From an uncultured Campylobacter sp. (GTDB lineage Bacteria; Campylobacterota; Campylobacteria; Campylobacterales; Campylobacteraceae), in the NCBI RefSeq assembly GCF_937997405.1, contig NZ_CALKTL010000083.1, positions 1 to 22,750 on the forward strand: a DNA stretch of 22,750 bases, read 5' to 3'. This document shows, one piece after another, positions 14,432 through 21,102 of the stretch. How positions within the stretch are numbered: the stretch's first letter is position 1; each line of letters opens with the position of its first letter. A program made the position numbers and the translations under genes. Below the pieces are notes generated by a model. The model saw nothing but the letters and a program-made list of their open reading frames with translations, was not told the origin of the DNA and searched no databases.

Positions 14432-15751
14432 CTATAACATCATCGAAAAGATTATGCCGAATATGATTAGCGGGATATTAAAGAAAATAAAGGTCGGCAC
14501 GCAGGTATCCCACATATGGCTATGCTCGCCGTCGATATTCAGCCCCACGGTAGGCCCAAGCGTGCTATCGCTCGCAGGCGAGCCCGCATCGCCGATACCG
14601 GCAGCCACACCGATGATAAAGATCGTCGCCGCCGTGCTAAAGCCCAGCTGCGCGGCTAGCGGACAATAAATCGTAGCGATGATAGGGATTGTGCCGAAGC
14701 TCGAGCCTATGCCCATCGTCACGAGCAGTCCGATGCCGATCATCAGCAGCGCACCGCCGAGCTTGCCGCCGCTTAAAGTGCTCGCTACGTGCACCAGCTC
14801 ATTCACGCCGCCGGTTTCTTTTAAGATAGTGCCGTATCCTGCGGCGATCAGCATCAAAAACGCGATGTAGCCCATCATATGCACGCCTTCGTCGAATACG
14901 CTATCGAGCTTCTTCCACTCGATGCCTTTGCTCGCAAGCATTACCAAAATTCCGCTAAGCGCGGCAAACGGAAGGGATTTGATCCAAATTTGCACCGCGA
15001 AGCACACCGCGATGCCCGCTAGAGCGCCCCACTCTCGCATACCCATCTTAAGCTCGCTAAAATGCGCATCCAGGCTCTCTTTGGTTTCGGCATACTCCCT
15101 CGGCTTGCGGTAGTAGATCACGGCCAGGATGAGGCCCACGAGCATCGGCACGGCGCTTAGCCACATTACGCTCGATATATCGCTTAGGCTTACCGCGATG
15201 CCGTTTGCGTTCATATTTTTTTCGATTAGCCCCATAAAGATAAGTCCGAATCCCAGCGGTAGCGCCATATACGGTGTCTGCAAGCCGAACGTCAGCGCGC
15301 ATGCTACAGCGCGACGGTCGATCTTTAGCGAGTTCATGATCTTGACTAGTGGCGGGATCAAAATCGGGATAAAGGCGATATGCACGGGGATTAAATTTTG
15401 TGAGAAGCACGCAAAAAAGGCGATCGAAAAGATAAAGACGTATTTTTTGTCGCTGATTAAATTTGCCACCGCGCGCACCAAGATCGCCGTTAAGTTGGTC
15501 TTTGAGATCGCGCTTGCGATGACGCCTAGCAACAGATATGAGAGCGCGGTTTCTAAATTTCCGCCCATGCCGAGGCTGCCGGCGTTTTCGGGGTTGCCGT
15601 TTATGAATAAATTTATGGCATCTCCCAGCGGGATCTTGCTTGAGAGCACGGCGCAGATCGTGCCGATTAGGATCGCAAGCATTACGTTGCACCTCAGCAA
15701 GCACAGCGCGCACATCACACAGATACTGATAAATACGGGATTGGTAAGCAT
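14432..15751 (-). CDS. Na+/H+ antiporter family protein (YuiF-type)
   Basis: A 439-residue polytopic inner-membrane transporter with about 10-12 hydrophobic segments. It begins MLTNPVFISICVMCALCLLR, typical of the N-terminal domain of the Na+/H+ antiporter family that includes Bacillus YuiF and Helicobacter homologues. Further landmarks are GGNLETALSYLLLGVIASAI, SQNLIPVHIAFIPILIPPL, LTFGLQTPYMALPLGFGLIF, MGIGSSFGTIPIIATIYCPL and GDAGSPASDSTLGPTVGLN. Ion exchange is the family name; some members are thought to move amino acids such as histidine, so the substrate is uncertain. The frame is open to 15778, but the ATG at 15751 is preferred because AAAAAAGG lies 7 bases upstream and the protein then starts like its family. 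It diverges from the DUF475 gene, sharing an approximately 85-bp promoter region. A structured repeat follows its 3' end. Confidence 0.85.
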   Translation of the reverse strand: MLTNPVFISICVMCALCLLRCNVMLAILIGTICAVLSSKIPLGDAINLFINGNPENAGSLGMGGNLETALSYLLLGVIASAISKTNLTAILVRAVANLISDKKYVFIFSIAFFACFSQNLIPVHIAFIPILIPPLVKIMNSLKIDRRAVACALTFGLQTPYMALPLGFGLIFMGLIEKNMNANGIAVSLSDISSVMWLSAVPMLVGLILAVIYYRKPREYAETKESLDAHFSELKMGMREWGALAGIAVCFAVQIWIKSLPFAALSGILVMLASKGIEWKKLDSVFDEGVHMMGYIAFLMLIAAGYGTILKETGGVNELVHVASTLSGGKLGGALLMIGIGLLVTMGIGSSFGTIPIIATIYCPLAAQLGFSTAATIFIIGVAAGIGDAGSPASDSTLGPTVGLNIDGEHSHMWDTCVPTFIFFNIPLIIFGIIFSMML

Positions 15752-15803
15752 CTTTTGCCTTTTTTGGAATTTTTGCAATTATATAGAATTTAGGGCTAAA
15801 TTT

Positions 15804-15812
15804 TGCTAAAAT
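15804..15812 (+). promoter_or_regulatory. Extended -10 promoter of the DUF475 gene
   Basis: TGCTAAAAT is an extended -10 element about 27 bp before the gene's ATG. The sequence between it and the start ends in CGGCTAGGACG (15825-15835). The same 11-mer, in the same place relative to the start codon, precedes the CoA-transferase gene (21088-21098). Confidence 0.45.
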
Positions 15813-15838
15813 CGCGCAAAAAATCGGCTAGGACGATG

Positions 15839-16849
15839 ATGAAATATTTTTACTCCTCTTTTGTAGTAAGCCTAATTGCGCTTGCTATCGCGTTTTATAT
15901 CGGCGGCGCGGGGGCTGCATACATCTGCGTGCTTTTGTGCGCACTTGAAATCAGCCTCAGCTTCGACAACGCCGTAGTCAATGCCAAAGTGCTAAAAGAT
16001 ATGGCGCCGGTGTGGCAGAGCAGATTTATCCTCTGGGGCATTCCGATCGCGGTTTTTGGCATGAGATTTTTATTCCCCGTACTAATCGTCGCCACAAGCG
16101 CGCATCTGGGTCTTTGGGAAACCCTCGTGCTGGCGCTTAAGCAGCCGCATCGCTACCATGAAATTTTAAGCGAGAACGAAGCGCAAATTTACGTTTTCGG
16201 CGGCGCGTTTTTGCTGATGGTCTTTTGCGATTTTTTCTTCGATGCGCAGCGCGAGCTACACTGGCTGGGCATAATCGAAAATAACGGGCTCGTGCGGTTT
16301 TTAAAGCGCATTCCAAACGCGCCCACGCTGATCGCTCTAGCCGCGGGGCTCGTGCTGCTTGCTAAAACGGGCTCAGGGGCGCTCGGCGCGGCGTATTTCG
16401 GCGCGATCCTGCTCTATCTGCTCATCTCCTGCTTCGACCGCCTTTTCGGCACGGACGGCGTAAAAAACGGCCTTGCGGGCTTTTTGTATTTAGAAACCCT
16501 AGACGCGAGCTTTAGCTTCGACGGCGTGATCGGCGCGTTTGCGCTAAGCGACAATATCTTCATCATCATGCTAGGCCTCGGCGCCGGCGCGATGTTCGTG
16601 CGTTCCATCACGCTGTATCTCATCGCCCGCGGCACGCTGTCGCACTTCGCGTATCTGGAGCACGGCGCGCACTATGCTATCGCGTGTTTGGCGTTTATAA
16701 TGTTTGCCAAGCTGAAATTTGAAGTAAGCGAAATCATAACGGGCACCGTGGGGATCTTATTCATCGCACTATCGCTCCTTTCGTCGGTGCTTTACAACCG
16801 CCGCAACAAACGCAAACTAATCGAAACGATCGCGGGAAACAACGAGTAA
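15839..16849 (+). CDS. DUF475 family membrane protein (TerC superfamily)
   Basis: A 336-residue polytopic inner-membrane protein with about nine hydrophobic segments. Two related acidic motifs in the membrane, SLSFDNAVVNA (about residues 39-49) and SFSFDGVIGAFALSDN (about 224-239), are the internal duplication typical of the TerC/DUF475 superfamily. The Asp and Asn residues are suspected to bind metal ions. Members of the superfamily act in metal export or tellurite resistance, but the role of DUF475 proteins is unknown. Two ATGs lie together at 15836 and 15839. The second is chosen because AGGA is 5 nt upstream of it and only 2 nt from the first. The longer open frame from 15803 has no ribosome binding site. 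The C-terminus is a short basic tail (YNRRNKRKL). It diverges from the antiporter gene; a functional link through ion balance is only a guess. Confidence 0.85.
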   Translation: MKYFYSSFVVSLIALAIAFYIGGAGAAYICVLLCALEISLSFDNAVVNAKVLKDMAPVWQSRFILWGIPIAVFGMRFLFPVLIVATSAHLGLWETLVLALKQPHRYHEILSENEAQIYVFGGAFLLMVFCDFFFDAQRELHWLGIIENNGLVRFLKRIPNAPTLIALAAGLVLLAKTGSGALGAAYFGAILLYLLISCFDRLFGTDGVKNGLAGFLYLETLDASFSFDGVIGAFALSDNIFIIMLGLGAGAMFVRSITLYLIARGTLSHFAYLEHGAHYAIACLAFIMFAKLKFEVSEIITGTVGILFIALSLLSSVLYNRRNKRKLIETIAGNNE

Positions 16850-16930
16850 AATTCTATGATAACAAAACGAAACCAAAATATGAGATTTAACAAAATCTAT
16901 TTAAATATCCAAGTTATATGGGGAATTTTA

Positions 16931-17665
16931 TTAATCCAATTTCGATAAATACGCTTCATAAATTTTAGCTATTTCTTTGCCCGTTCGTCTTATTTCTTCA
17001 TCGCTTTTAAGCCCGTGACGACCACCTAAAAAGTAAATTATCACAACCAGCGCTCCGTAGCTATTTTTAAAATAGAAAAATTTCTTGTAATCCTTGAAAT
17101 TTCTTTCTTGTAGCTGCGTATTTTGATCGCCGAACGCTACAATAAAGTCATCTTTATAACTTATGCCCGTACAAATAATTATCTTTGGTCTATATTCTTT
17201 TGCCCATGAGTTAAATATCGGAAATCTGTTTAATCTAATCCATTTAATATATTCGTCTTTATCTTTAAAACCCGTTTCTTTGCTAATAGCTTCAGTCCAT
17301 CTGCTGTGATTAGTATCTTTAAAGGATAAAGGATATAAATTCATCTTAAAATATCCTTTGCCGCCTCGCGAAAACGGTTTAAAAGTTTCATTAAATTTGA
17401 CATGATTTTCTTCACCGTTTATTGCCGCCAAAAGTTTTATAGCTTTTATATTAAACTGGTATTTTAAATTTTCCTTACAATCCTCGTATATGGCAGGAAT
17501 TTTTAAATCATTATTTTTAAAAATATTTTGTAGTTCTTCTTCTTTAAAACCACCTCCCCACTCTAATCCGCAAAGCCAAATACTAGGGTTTTTCGGCGAG
17601 CCTATATCACCGCCGTCACAACTGCCGAAATTCAAAGCCCATCTTTTAAAGTCATCATTTATCAT
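16931..17665 (-). CDS. Orphan protein of unknown function, AT-rich
   Basis: A 244-residue probably cytoplasmic protein that I do not recognise. It has no signal peptide or membrane helix. The conserved-looking stretches are GLEWGGG (33-39), MNLYPLSF (108-115), PKIIICTGISYKDDF (160-174) and GGRHGL (214-219). The order of a glycine-rich loop after a hydrophobic strand (SIWLCGLEWGG), an Asn-containing loop (N109), a second strand ending in TG, and a late Gly-Arg-His loop recalls uracil-DNA-glycosylase-like folds. No diagnostic motif is met, so this is a hypothesis only. The ribosome binding site AAGGAAAGCAA precedes ATG. Base composition is clearly more AT-rich than the DUF475 and peroxiredoxin genes on either side, and it uses many AAA, TTT and ATA codons. 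It stands alone on the minus strand, with a decayed fragment upstream. Horizontal acquisition is likely. Confidence 0.75.
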   Translation of the reverse strand: MINDDFKRWALNFGSCDGGDIGSPKNPSIWLCGLEWGGGFKEEELQNIFKNNDLKIPAIYEDCKENLKYQFNIKAIKLLAAINGEENHVKFNETFKPFSRGGKGYFKMNLYPLSFKDTNHSRWTEAISKETGFKDKDEYIKWIRLNRFPIFNSWAKEYRPKIIICTGISYKDDFIVAFGDQNTQLQERNFKDYKKFFYFKNSYGALVVIIYFLGGRHGLKSDEEIRRTGKEIAKIYEAYLSKLD

Positions 17666-18010
17666 TTGCTTTCCTTATTATGATTTTTTATTCGATTATT
17701 TTATAACGCTATTGCTTAAAGCCGAATAAGGGCGATTCGGTTAAAATTCTACTCAAAGCTAGCATAAAATTTAATCACCTAACGATAGCGCCGCGCGGAA
17801 CCGAGACCTTTGTCGTGCAATCTTTTTAACTCCCGCTTATTTGGTAGTAAAATTCCACTTATGGGTTCACCGCTCTCGTTTGCGCCGCCAAAAATCCTTA
17901 CTTAAACACAGCTCGTCAATGATACCAAGAAGCTGCAAAATTTCATCCGTTAAGCGGGTTTTAGATTTTTTATGCTATTTTTGCGACCTATTTCGATCAA
18001 AAGGCGAGAG
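17666..18010. other. Spacer between the orphan gene and the peroxiredoxin
   Basis: A 345-bp spacer holding the possible decayed fragment described at 17779-17974. The rest shows no gene. It must hold the divergent promoters of the orphan gene and the peroxiredoxin, but I cannot place a clear -35/-10 pair for either. Confidence 0.4.
17779..17974 (-). pseudogene. Possible decayed gene fragment with an A/T-run frameshift
   Basis: On the minus strand one frame reads KTRLTDEILQLLGIIDEL and onward to about 17890. The adjoining frame then continues GGANESGEPISGILLPNKRE to a stop at 17779. Removing one base from the A-run 17890-17894 joins them into about 65 residues with normal-looking composition. 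There is no start codon: an in-frame stop lies just upstream and the peroxiredoxin gene begins at 18011 on the other strand. I do not recognise the family. A chance open stretch of this length is possible, so confidence is low. Confidence 0.3.
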
Positions 18011-18442
18011 ATGATAAATTTACCGAAAAATTGCGTAGTTTTTACCTACCCGAAAATGGGCGACAGCGGCAAATTTTTGCCCGCAGAGTTGCGCGGTGCG
18101 GCGGGGCTTACAGGCTGCACGCTTCAGTGCAAGGCATACGAGAGCGCGCTTGCGCAGATAAGAGCCCTAGGCTTCGAGCTTATCGCCGTAGGCAGTATGG
18201 GCGAGGTGGGCACGAGCGAGTTTAAGTGCGCTACAGGCGCCTCGTTTGAGTTCATAAACGACGAAAAATTCGAGCTTGAAACGCCGCTTGGGCTAGAAAC
18301 CTTCACCACCGGCGACGGGAAAAAATTTTACCACCGCCAAACCCTGATTTTTAGAGGCGGCAAAGAGATAAAGCGCTTTAGCCGCATCGCTGAACCCGAG
18401 CAGGACGCGCAAAACGTACTTGCGGCGCTAAAGAGCCTGTGA
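18011..18442 (+). CDS. Small PrxQ/redoxin-like peroxiredoxin
   Basis: A 143-residue cytoplasmic thiol peroxidase-like protein. The segment LRGAAGLTGCTLQCKAYESA followed by LAQIRALGFELIAVGSMG matches the PrxQ/BCP-type pattern (PGA-GCT-Q-C-FRD, then a helix and a G-STD strand). The peroxidatic cysteine would be Cys36 and the partner Cys40. The spacing is one residue shorter than the usual C-X4-C of PrxQ proteins, and the Pro before the cysteine loop is missing. The protein would reduce peroxides with electrons from thioredoxin. The frame is open to 17972, but the ATG at 18011 follows AAGGCGAGAG and gives a normal family start (MINLPKN). It is close to the average redoxin length and is not obviously in an operon. 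It could have a redox role other than peroxide removal because of the altered motif. Confidence 0.75.
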   Translation: MINLPKNCVVFTYPKMGDSGKFLPAELRGAAGLTGCTLQCKAYESALAQIRALGFELIAVGSMGEVGTSEFKCATGASFEFINDEKFELETPLGLETFTTGDGKKFYHRQTLIFRGGKEIKRFSRIAEPEQDAQNVLAALKSL

Positions 18443-18579
18443 TCGATCGCTTTGGCGGCGTGCTTTAAATTTTGCGCTCCAAACACATTGCGACACGGAG
18501 CTGGAATTCGGAGTAGAACGCATTTCTATTAAATTCAGCATTTTTAATTAAAATGGCACTAAATTTAACGGAGGCGGGT

Positions 18580-19146
18580 ATGAAAAAATTTCTATTTCTG
18601 GCGCTATTTTGCGCACTTGCGGCAAACTGCGACGAGAGCGCGCCAGCGGATAAAATTTCTGCGGCGGATAAAACAGACAAAATAACGAGTATCGGCGAGA
18701 CTGCCACGCAAAACGCGCACTTTATAAAGAGCGGCAAGGCAAGCGCCGACTCGCAAAGCAGCGCCGATGCGGTCATCCAAACGGACGGAATTTCGCGGGC
18801 GGATCTGCAAAGCTGCATCGTAAAAAGCGACGAAGGCTCCTGCGAGCGCGTCGTGCGCGGTCTGAAAAGCGGCTGCGAGCGCAAAGATCAGCTATCATGC
18901 TTTTTCTACGCAGATGCGCTAGGGCGCGGCTTGGGCGTAGAGAAGGACGTCGTGGCGTCGTTTGAGCTTTTTCGAGAGCAGTGCGATACCGGCAGCAGCG
19001 AAGCGTGCTACGAGCTGTCGGTCAAATATCTCCAAGGAATCGGCACCCCTCAAAGCTTTGAGCTCTCGGGGCAAGCGTTAGATAAGGCATGCAAAATGCA
19101 CAACAAGCGCGCCTGCGCGGTGCTCGATCTACTGCCGAAAAATTAG
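18580..19146 (+). CDS. Cysteine-rich Sel1/Hcp-like exported protein
   Basis: A 188-residue exported protein. The ATG at 18580 is chosen because GGAGGCGGGT lies directly before it and a signal peptide starts there (MKKFLFLALFCALAANC). Cys17 could be lipidated, but Asn at -1 makes AANC a poor lipobox; a Sec signal cleaved near LAA is the alternative. A Ser/Asp/Ala-rich linker (about 20-75) follows. The C-terminal half has Sel1-like repeats of the Helicobacter cysteine-rich (Hcp) type: paired cysteines at C-X7-C spacing (GCERKDQLSC, QCDTGSSEAC, ACKMHNKRAC) and repeat helices such as YADALGRGLGVEKDVVASFE. Each pair is expected to form a disulfide in the periplasm. Such proteins act as interaction scaffolds; the partner is unknown. 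A second protein of this type lies 500 bp downstream. Confidence 0.8.
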   Translation: MKKFLFLALFCALAANCDESAPADKISAADKTDKITSIGETATQNAHFIKSGKASADSQSSADAVIQTDGISRADLQSCIVKSDEGSCERVVRGLKSGCERKDQLSCFFYADALGRGLGVEKDVVASFELFREQCDTGSSEACYELSVKYLQGIGTPQSFELSGQALDKACKMHNKRACAVLDLLPKN

Positions 19147-19644
19147 TACGGAAGAGGCAAAACGCCCCTTCGGGCTCGCGCCAAGTTCGCTCTAGGGCTA
19201 GATCGCGCGGGCGCTTCATAATTTCGCCGTGCGGGCGCTTAAATTTTACGTCTTGCGCCGAGGCGTCGCTTGCGGCGCACGGGATCACGTTCAAGCAACG
19301 AGTTCAAGCAAACGAGCGCCAGCGTATTTCACTAGATACTAGCCGTGCCGGGGCATACTGCACAGGGTGGTAATTCGGTGGAGAATAATGCCTCGCGCCG
19401 AAATTAGCGAGTGATCTGTATTTAAAAGCGCGATCGTAGCCCAGCGGGCTTAAAAGCTTCGAATGAGCGAGACTCGGTTTTAAATTTTGAAGCGAATTTC
19501 GCAAATGCGGCGCGTGACGCGATAAAAGCGCCGAGCAAGAGCGGCTTTGCTAGGTTTTCGGGAGCGGTTTAAATTCGCAAACGCGACTAAAATTTTACCG
19601 CGAAAAGCTAAAATTTTACGGCTAGATCGGAAAAAGGAGTAAAG
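19147..19644. other. 498-bp spacer between two Sel1/Hcp-like genes
   Basis: No gene supported. It is GC-rich compared with the other spacers. It contains short direct repeats: gcgggcgctt at 19207-19216 and 19231-19240; gttcaagcaacga tandem at 19289 and 19302; and taaaattttac twice near 19587-19620. A good ribosome binding site (AAAAAGGAG) begins the next gene. The two flanking genes are related, so the spacer may be the remains of a further paralogue or of a recombination, but I cannot read one in any frame. Confidence 0.4.
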
Positions 19645-20157
19645 ATGAAAGCTTTAAAGCTTGCGCTGGCGGCGGCGCTTAGTTTGGCAAGCGCGGGCAG
19701 CGAAGCCAAAGAGTTTAAATTTAGCGGCGCAAAAACTAGCGCGCTTTTAGCAAAATGCAGCAAAAAGGACGCCGCCGCATGCTACGAAGCGGCGATGAGA
19801 TATGAGCTTGGCGGTCGCGGCGTCGTGCGGAACCGCCTCAAAGCGCAGGGCTTTTTCGCAGACGCGTGCGAGCTCGCAACCCTCGCCGAGCGGAGGCAGG
19901 GAGATAAAATGAGCGGCGCAGGCGAGCACGCGATGAGCGATCTGCGCGAGCGAGCCTGCCTGGGCAACGCCGCAGCACTGGAGAGTTTCGCGAGTGGGCA
20001 GTGCCGCAGCCTCGTGATATACGACGAGCTTTGCGAGGACGGCTCGCAGGAGGCGTGCGACAATCTAGCGCGGATGAAGCGCGAGGGCTGGGCGCCTAAG
20101 GAGAGCTGTAGCGAGGAGATAGTCGCGAAATTCGGCGACGGCAAGCCGCAGAAGTAA
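19645..20157 (+). CDS. Second cysteine-rich Sel1/Hcp-like exported protein
   Basis: A 170-residue exported protein with a Sec signal peptide (MKALKLALAAALSLASAGSEA, cleavage likely near SEA). There is no lipobox. The mature part has cysteine pairs at the Hcp spacing, C-X7-C (KCSKKDAAAC and LCEDGSQEAC), each followed by a repeat helix (YEAAMRYELGGRG, DNLARMKREGW). Between them the pattern is irregular: the middle repeats (ACELATLAERR, ACLGNAAALESFASGQC) have lost or shifted a cysteine. It therefore looks like a degenerate or diverged repeat protein. The function is probably periplasmic protein binding, as in other Sel1-like proteins, but this is inferred. AAAAAGGAGTAAAG precedes the ATG. Codon use is GC-rich like the neighbouring gene. 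Confidence 0.72.
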   Translation: MKALKLALAAALSLASAGSEAKEFKFSGAKTSALLAKCSKKDAAACYEAAMRYELGGRGVVRNRLKAQGFFADACELATLAERRQGDKMSGAGEHAMSDLRERACLGNAAALESFASGQCRSLVIYDELCEDGSQEACDNLARMKREGWAPKESCSEEIVAKFGDGKPQK

Positions 20158-20693
20158 AATTTTACTGGCTTTTACGGCGATAAAATTTTAAAATTCCGCG
20201 AGTATAAAATTTGCCGAAATTTTATAGAGCTCGACCGAAAATGGTAACAAGGCGGACTAAATTTTAAATTCTAAAACGCGTTTAAATTTGCATCGTAAGC
20301 GGCGTCAATTTTTGGGCTCAGAGAGATTAGAATGTACGCGGCAAGGCTCTTTGAATTAAAAATCTCGTGTAACGGCTGGAGCTACAATTTTAAGAACCAG
20401 AATTTAAACAAATCCGCAATTTAGTCGTGACGATGATATGATTTTTAGAATTTTGCAAGCGTAAAATATCAAAATTTTGCGTATCTACGTCGAGCCGCTC
20501 CCAAAAAAGCGCGAAATTTGAAATTTTAAACTGCCGTCTTGCGTGTAGTGGCAAGAATTTCAGGCAGAGGGAATTTCAATTAATGCGGATTAAAATATAG
20601 GTGCGGCGGGCAAATGCGTGCACCGCAAGTGATGCAATTTCAAATATGGGCTCAAGGCTAGCAAGACGCAGAATTTGAACGCCACGAGCGATA

Positions 20694-20719
20694 AATTTTA
20701 AAATATCTATTTTAAAATT
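20694..20719. repeat. 26-bp near-perfect palindrome
   Basis: AATTTTAAAATA (20694-20705) and TATTTTAAAATT (20708-20719) pair perfectly around 2 bp. It is pure A/T apart from the centre and is made of the word AAAATTTT that fills this genome's spacers, so part of the symmetry comes from that word being self-complementary. Confidence 0.5.
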
Positions 20720-20823
20720 GCGAAGCGAAAATTTAAATTTAAGTGTGGCGAGCGATTAAATTGTAAGGGGTGCTTAAATTTAAATATCGCGGCCCACAAA
20801 TTATGCGTAAATTTTGCGCTTAA

Positions 20824-20994
20824 ATTCCGCAAAATTGGGTGCGCGATGAACGTTTAATGGTATCGTGGCAAGACTATAAACTAAGCTTCAATCACGCTAA
20901 AACCCTATTTACCGAGCGCTTGTGCAAGCGGGTATTGCAAACCGCCGAAGTAAAAAAAGCCCAATCGGAAGCGTTTGTGGCGTATACCAACTGA
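20824..20994 (+). pseudogene. Possible gene tail or very small ORF
   Basis: A frame open from 20824 to a TGA at 20994 reads WVRDERLMVSWQDYKLSF and onward to FVAYTN. The first ATG is at 20857, giving 45 residues; a GTG at 20839 would give 51. There is no ribosome binding site before the ATG. Base composition changes here from AT-word spacer to ordinary coding-like sequence. The most likely reading is the 3' remnant of a lost gene; a genuine small protein is possible. I do not recognise the family. Confidence 0.35.
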
Positions 20995-21068
20995 TCGCGC
21001 CTCATATTTTGCTCTATAGTCTAGCTCGCGCACGAAATTTTAGATTTTGAAATTTAGCGCAAAAATAT

Positions 21069-21074
21069 TATAAT
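21069..21074 (+). promoter_or_regulatory. -10 box of the CoA-transferase gene
   Basis: A consensus TATAAT lies 28 bp before the ATG. The leader after it (tttcgcccaaatcacggctaggacg, 21074-21098) shares CGGCTAGGACG with the leader of the DUF475 gene. AGGA of that block serves as the ribosome binding site, 6 nt before the ATG. Confidence 0.55.
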
Positions 21075-21102
21075 TTCGCCCAAATCACGGCTAGGACGGA
21101 AA

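Larger units (their letters stand above)
20158..21102. other. 945-bp largely non-coding region
   Basis: The longest gap in the window. It is crowded with AAATTTTA words and short degenerate repeats, for example gagcgataaattttaaaata near 20686 and gagcgattaaatt near 20749. It contains a 26-bp palindrome (20694-20719), a possible gene tail (20824-20994), and the promoter of the CoA-transferase at its right end. No RNA gene was recognised. Confidence 0.5.

Noticed and set aside
15057..15713. Long minus-strand frame of about 218 residues inside the antiporter gene
   Set aside because: It overlaps the antiporter almost fully on the same strand. Its sequence is rich in Arg, His and Pro with no recognisable motif, as expected of a frame shadow.
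18465..18884. Minus-strand open frame opposite the first Sel1/Hcp-like gene
   Set aside because: The plus-strand gene has a signal peptide, an excellent ribosome binding site and repeat motifs. The opposite frame has none.
19022..19294. Open frames on both strands across the end of the first Sel1/Hcp-like gene and the following spacer
   Set aside because: They have no ribosome binding site and a composition dominated by Arg, Ala and Cys from GC-rich DNA. No frame is favoured.
19147..19644. tRNA or other structured RNA in the GC-rich spacer
   Set aside because: I looked for a T-arm GTTCGAATC-like box and a cloverleaf and found none that pair.
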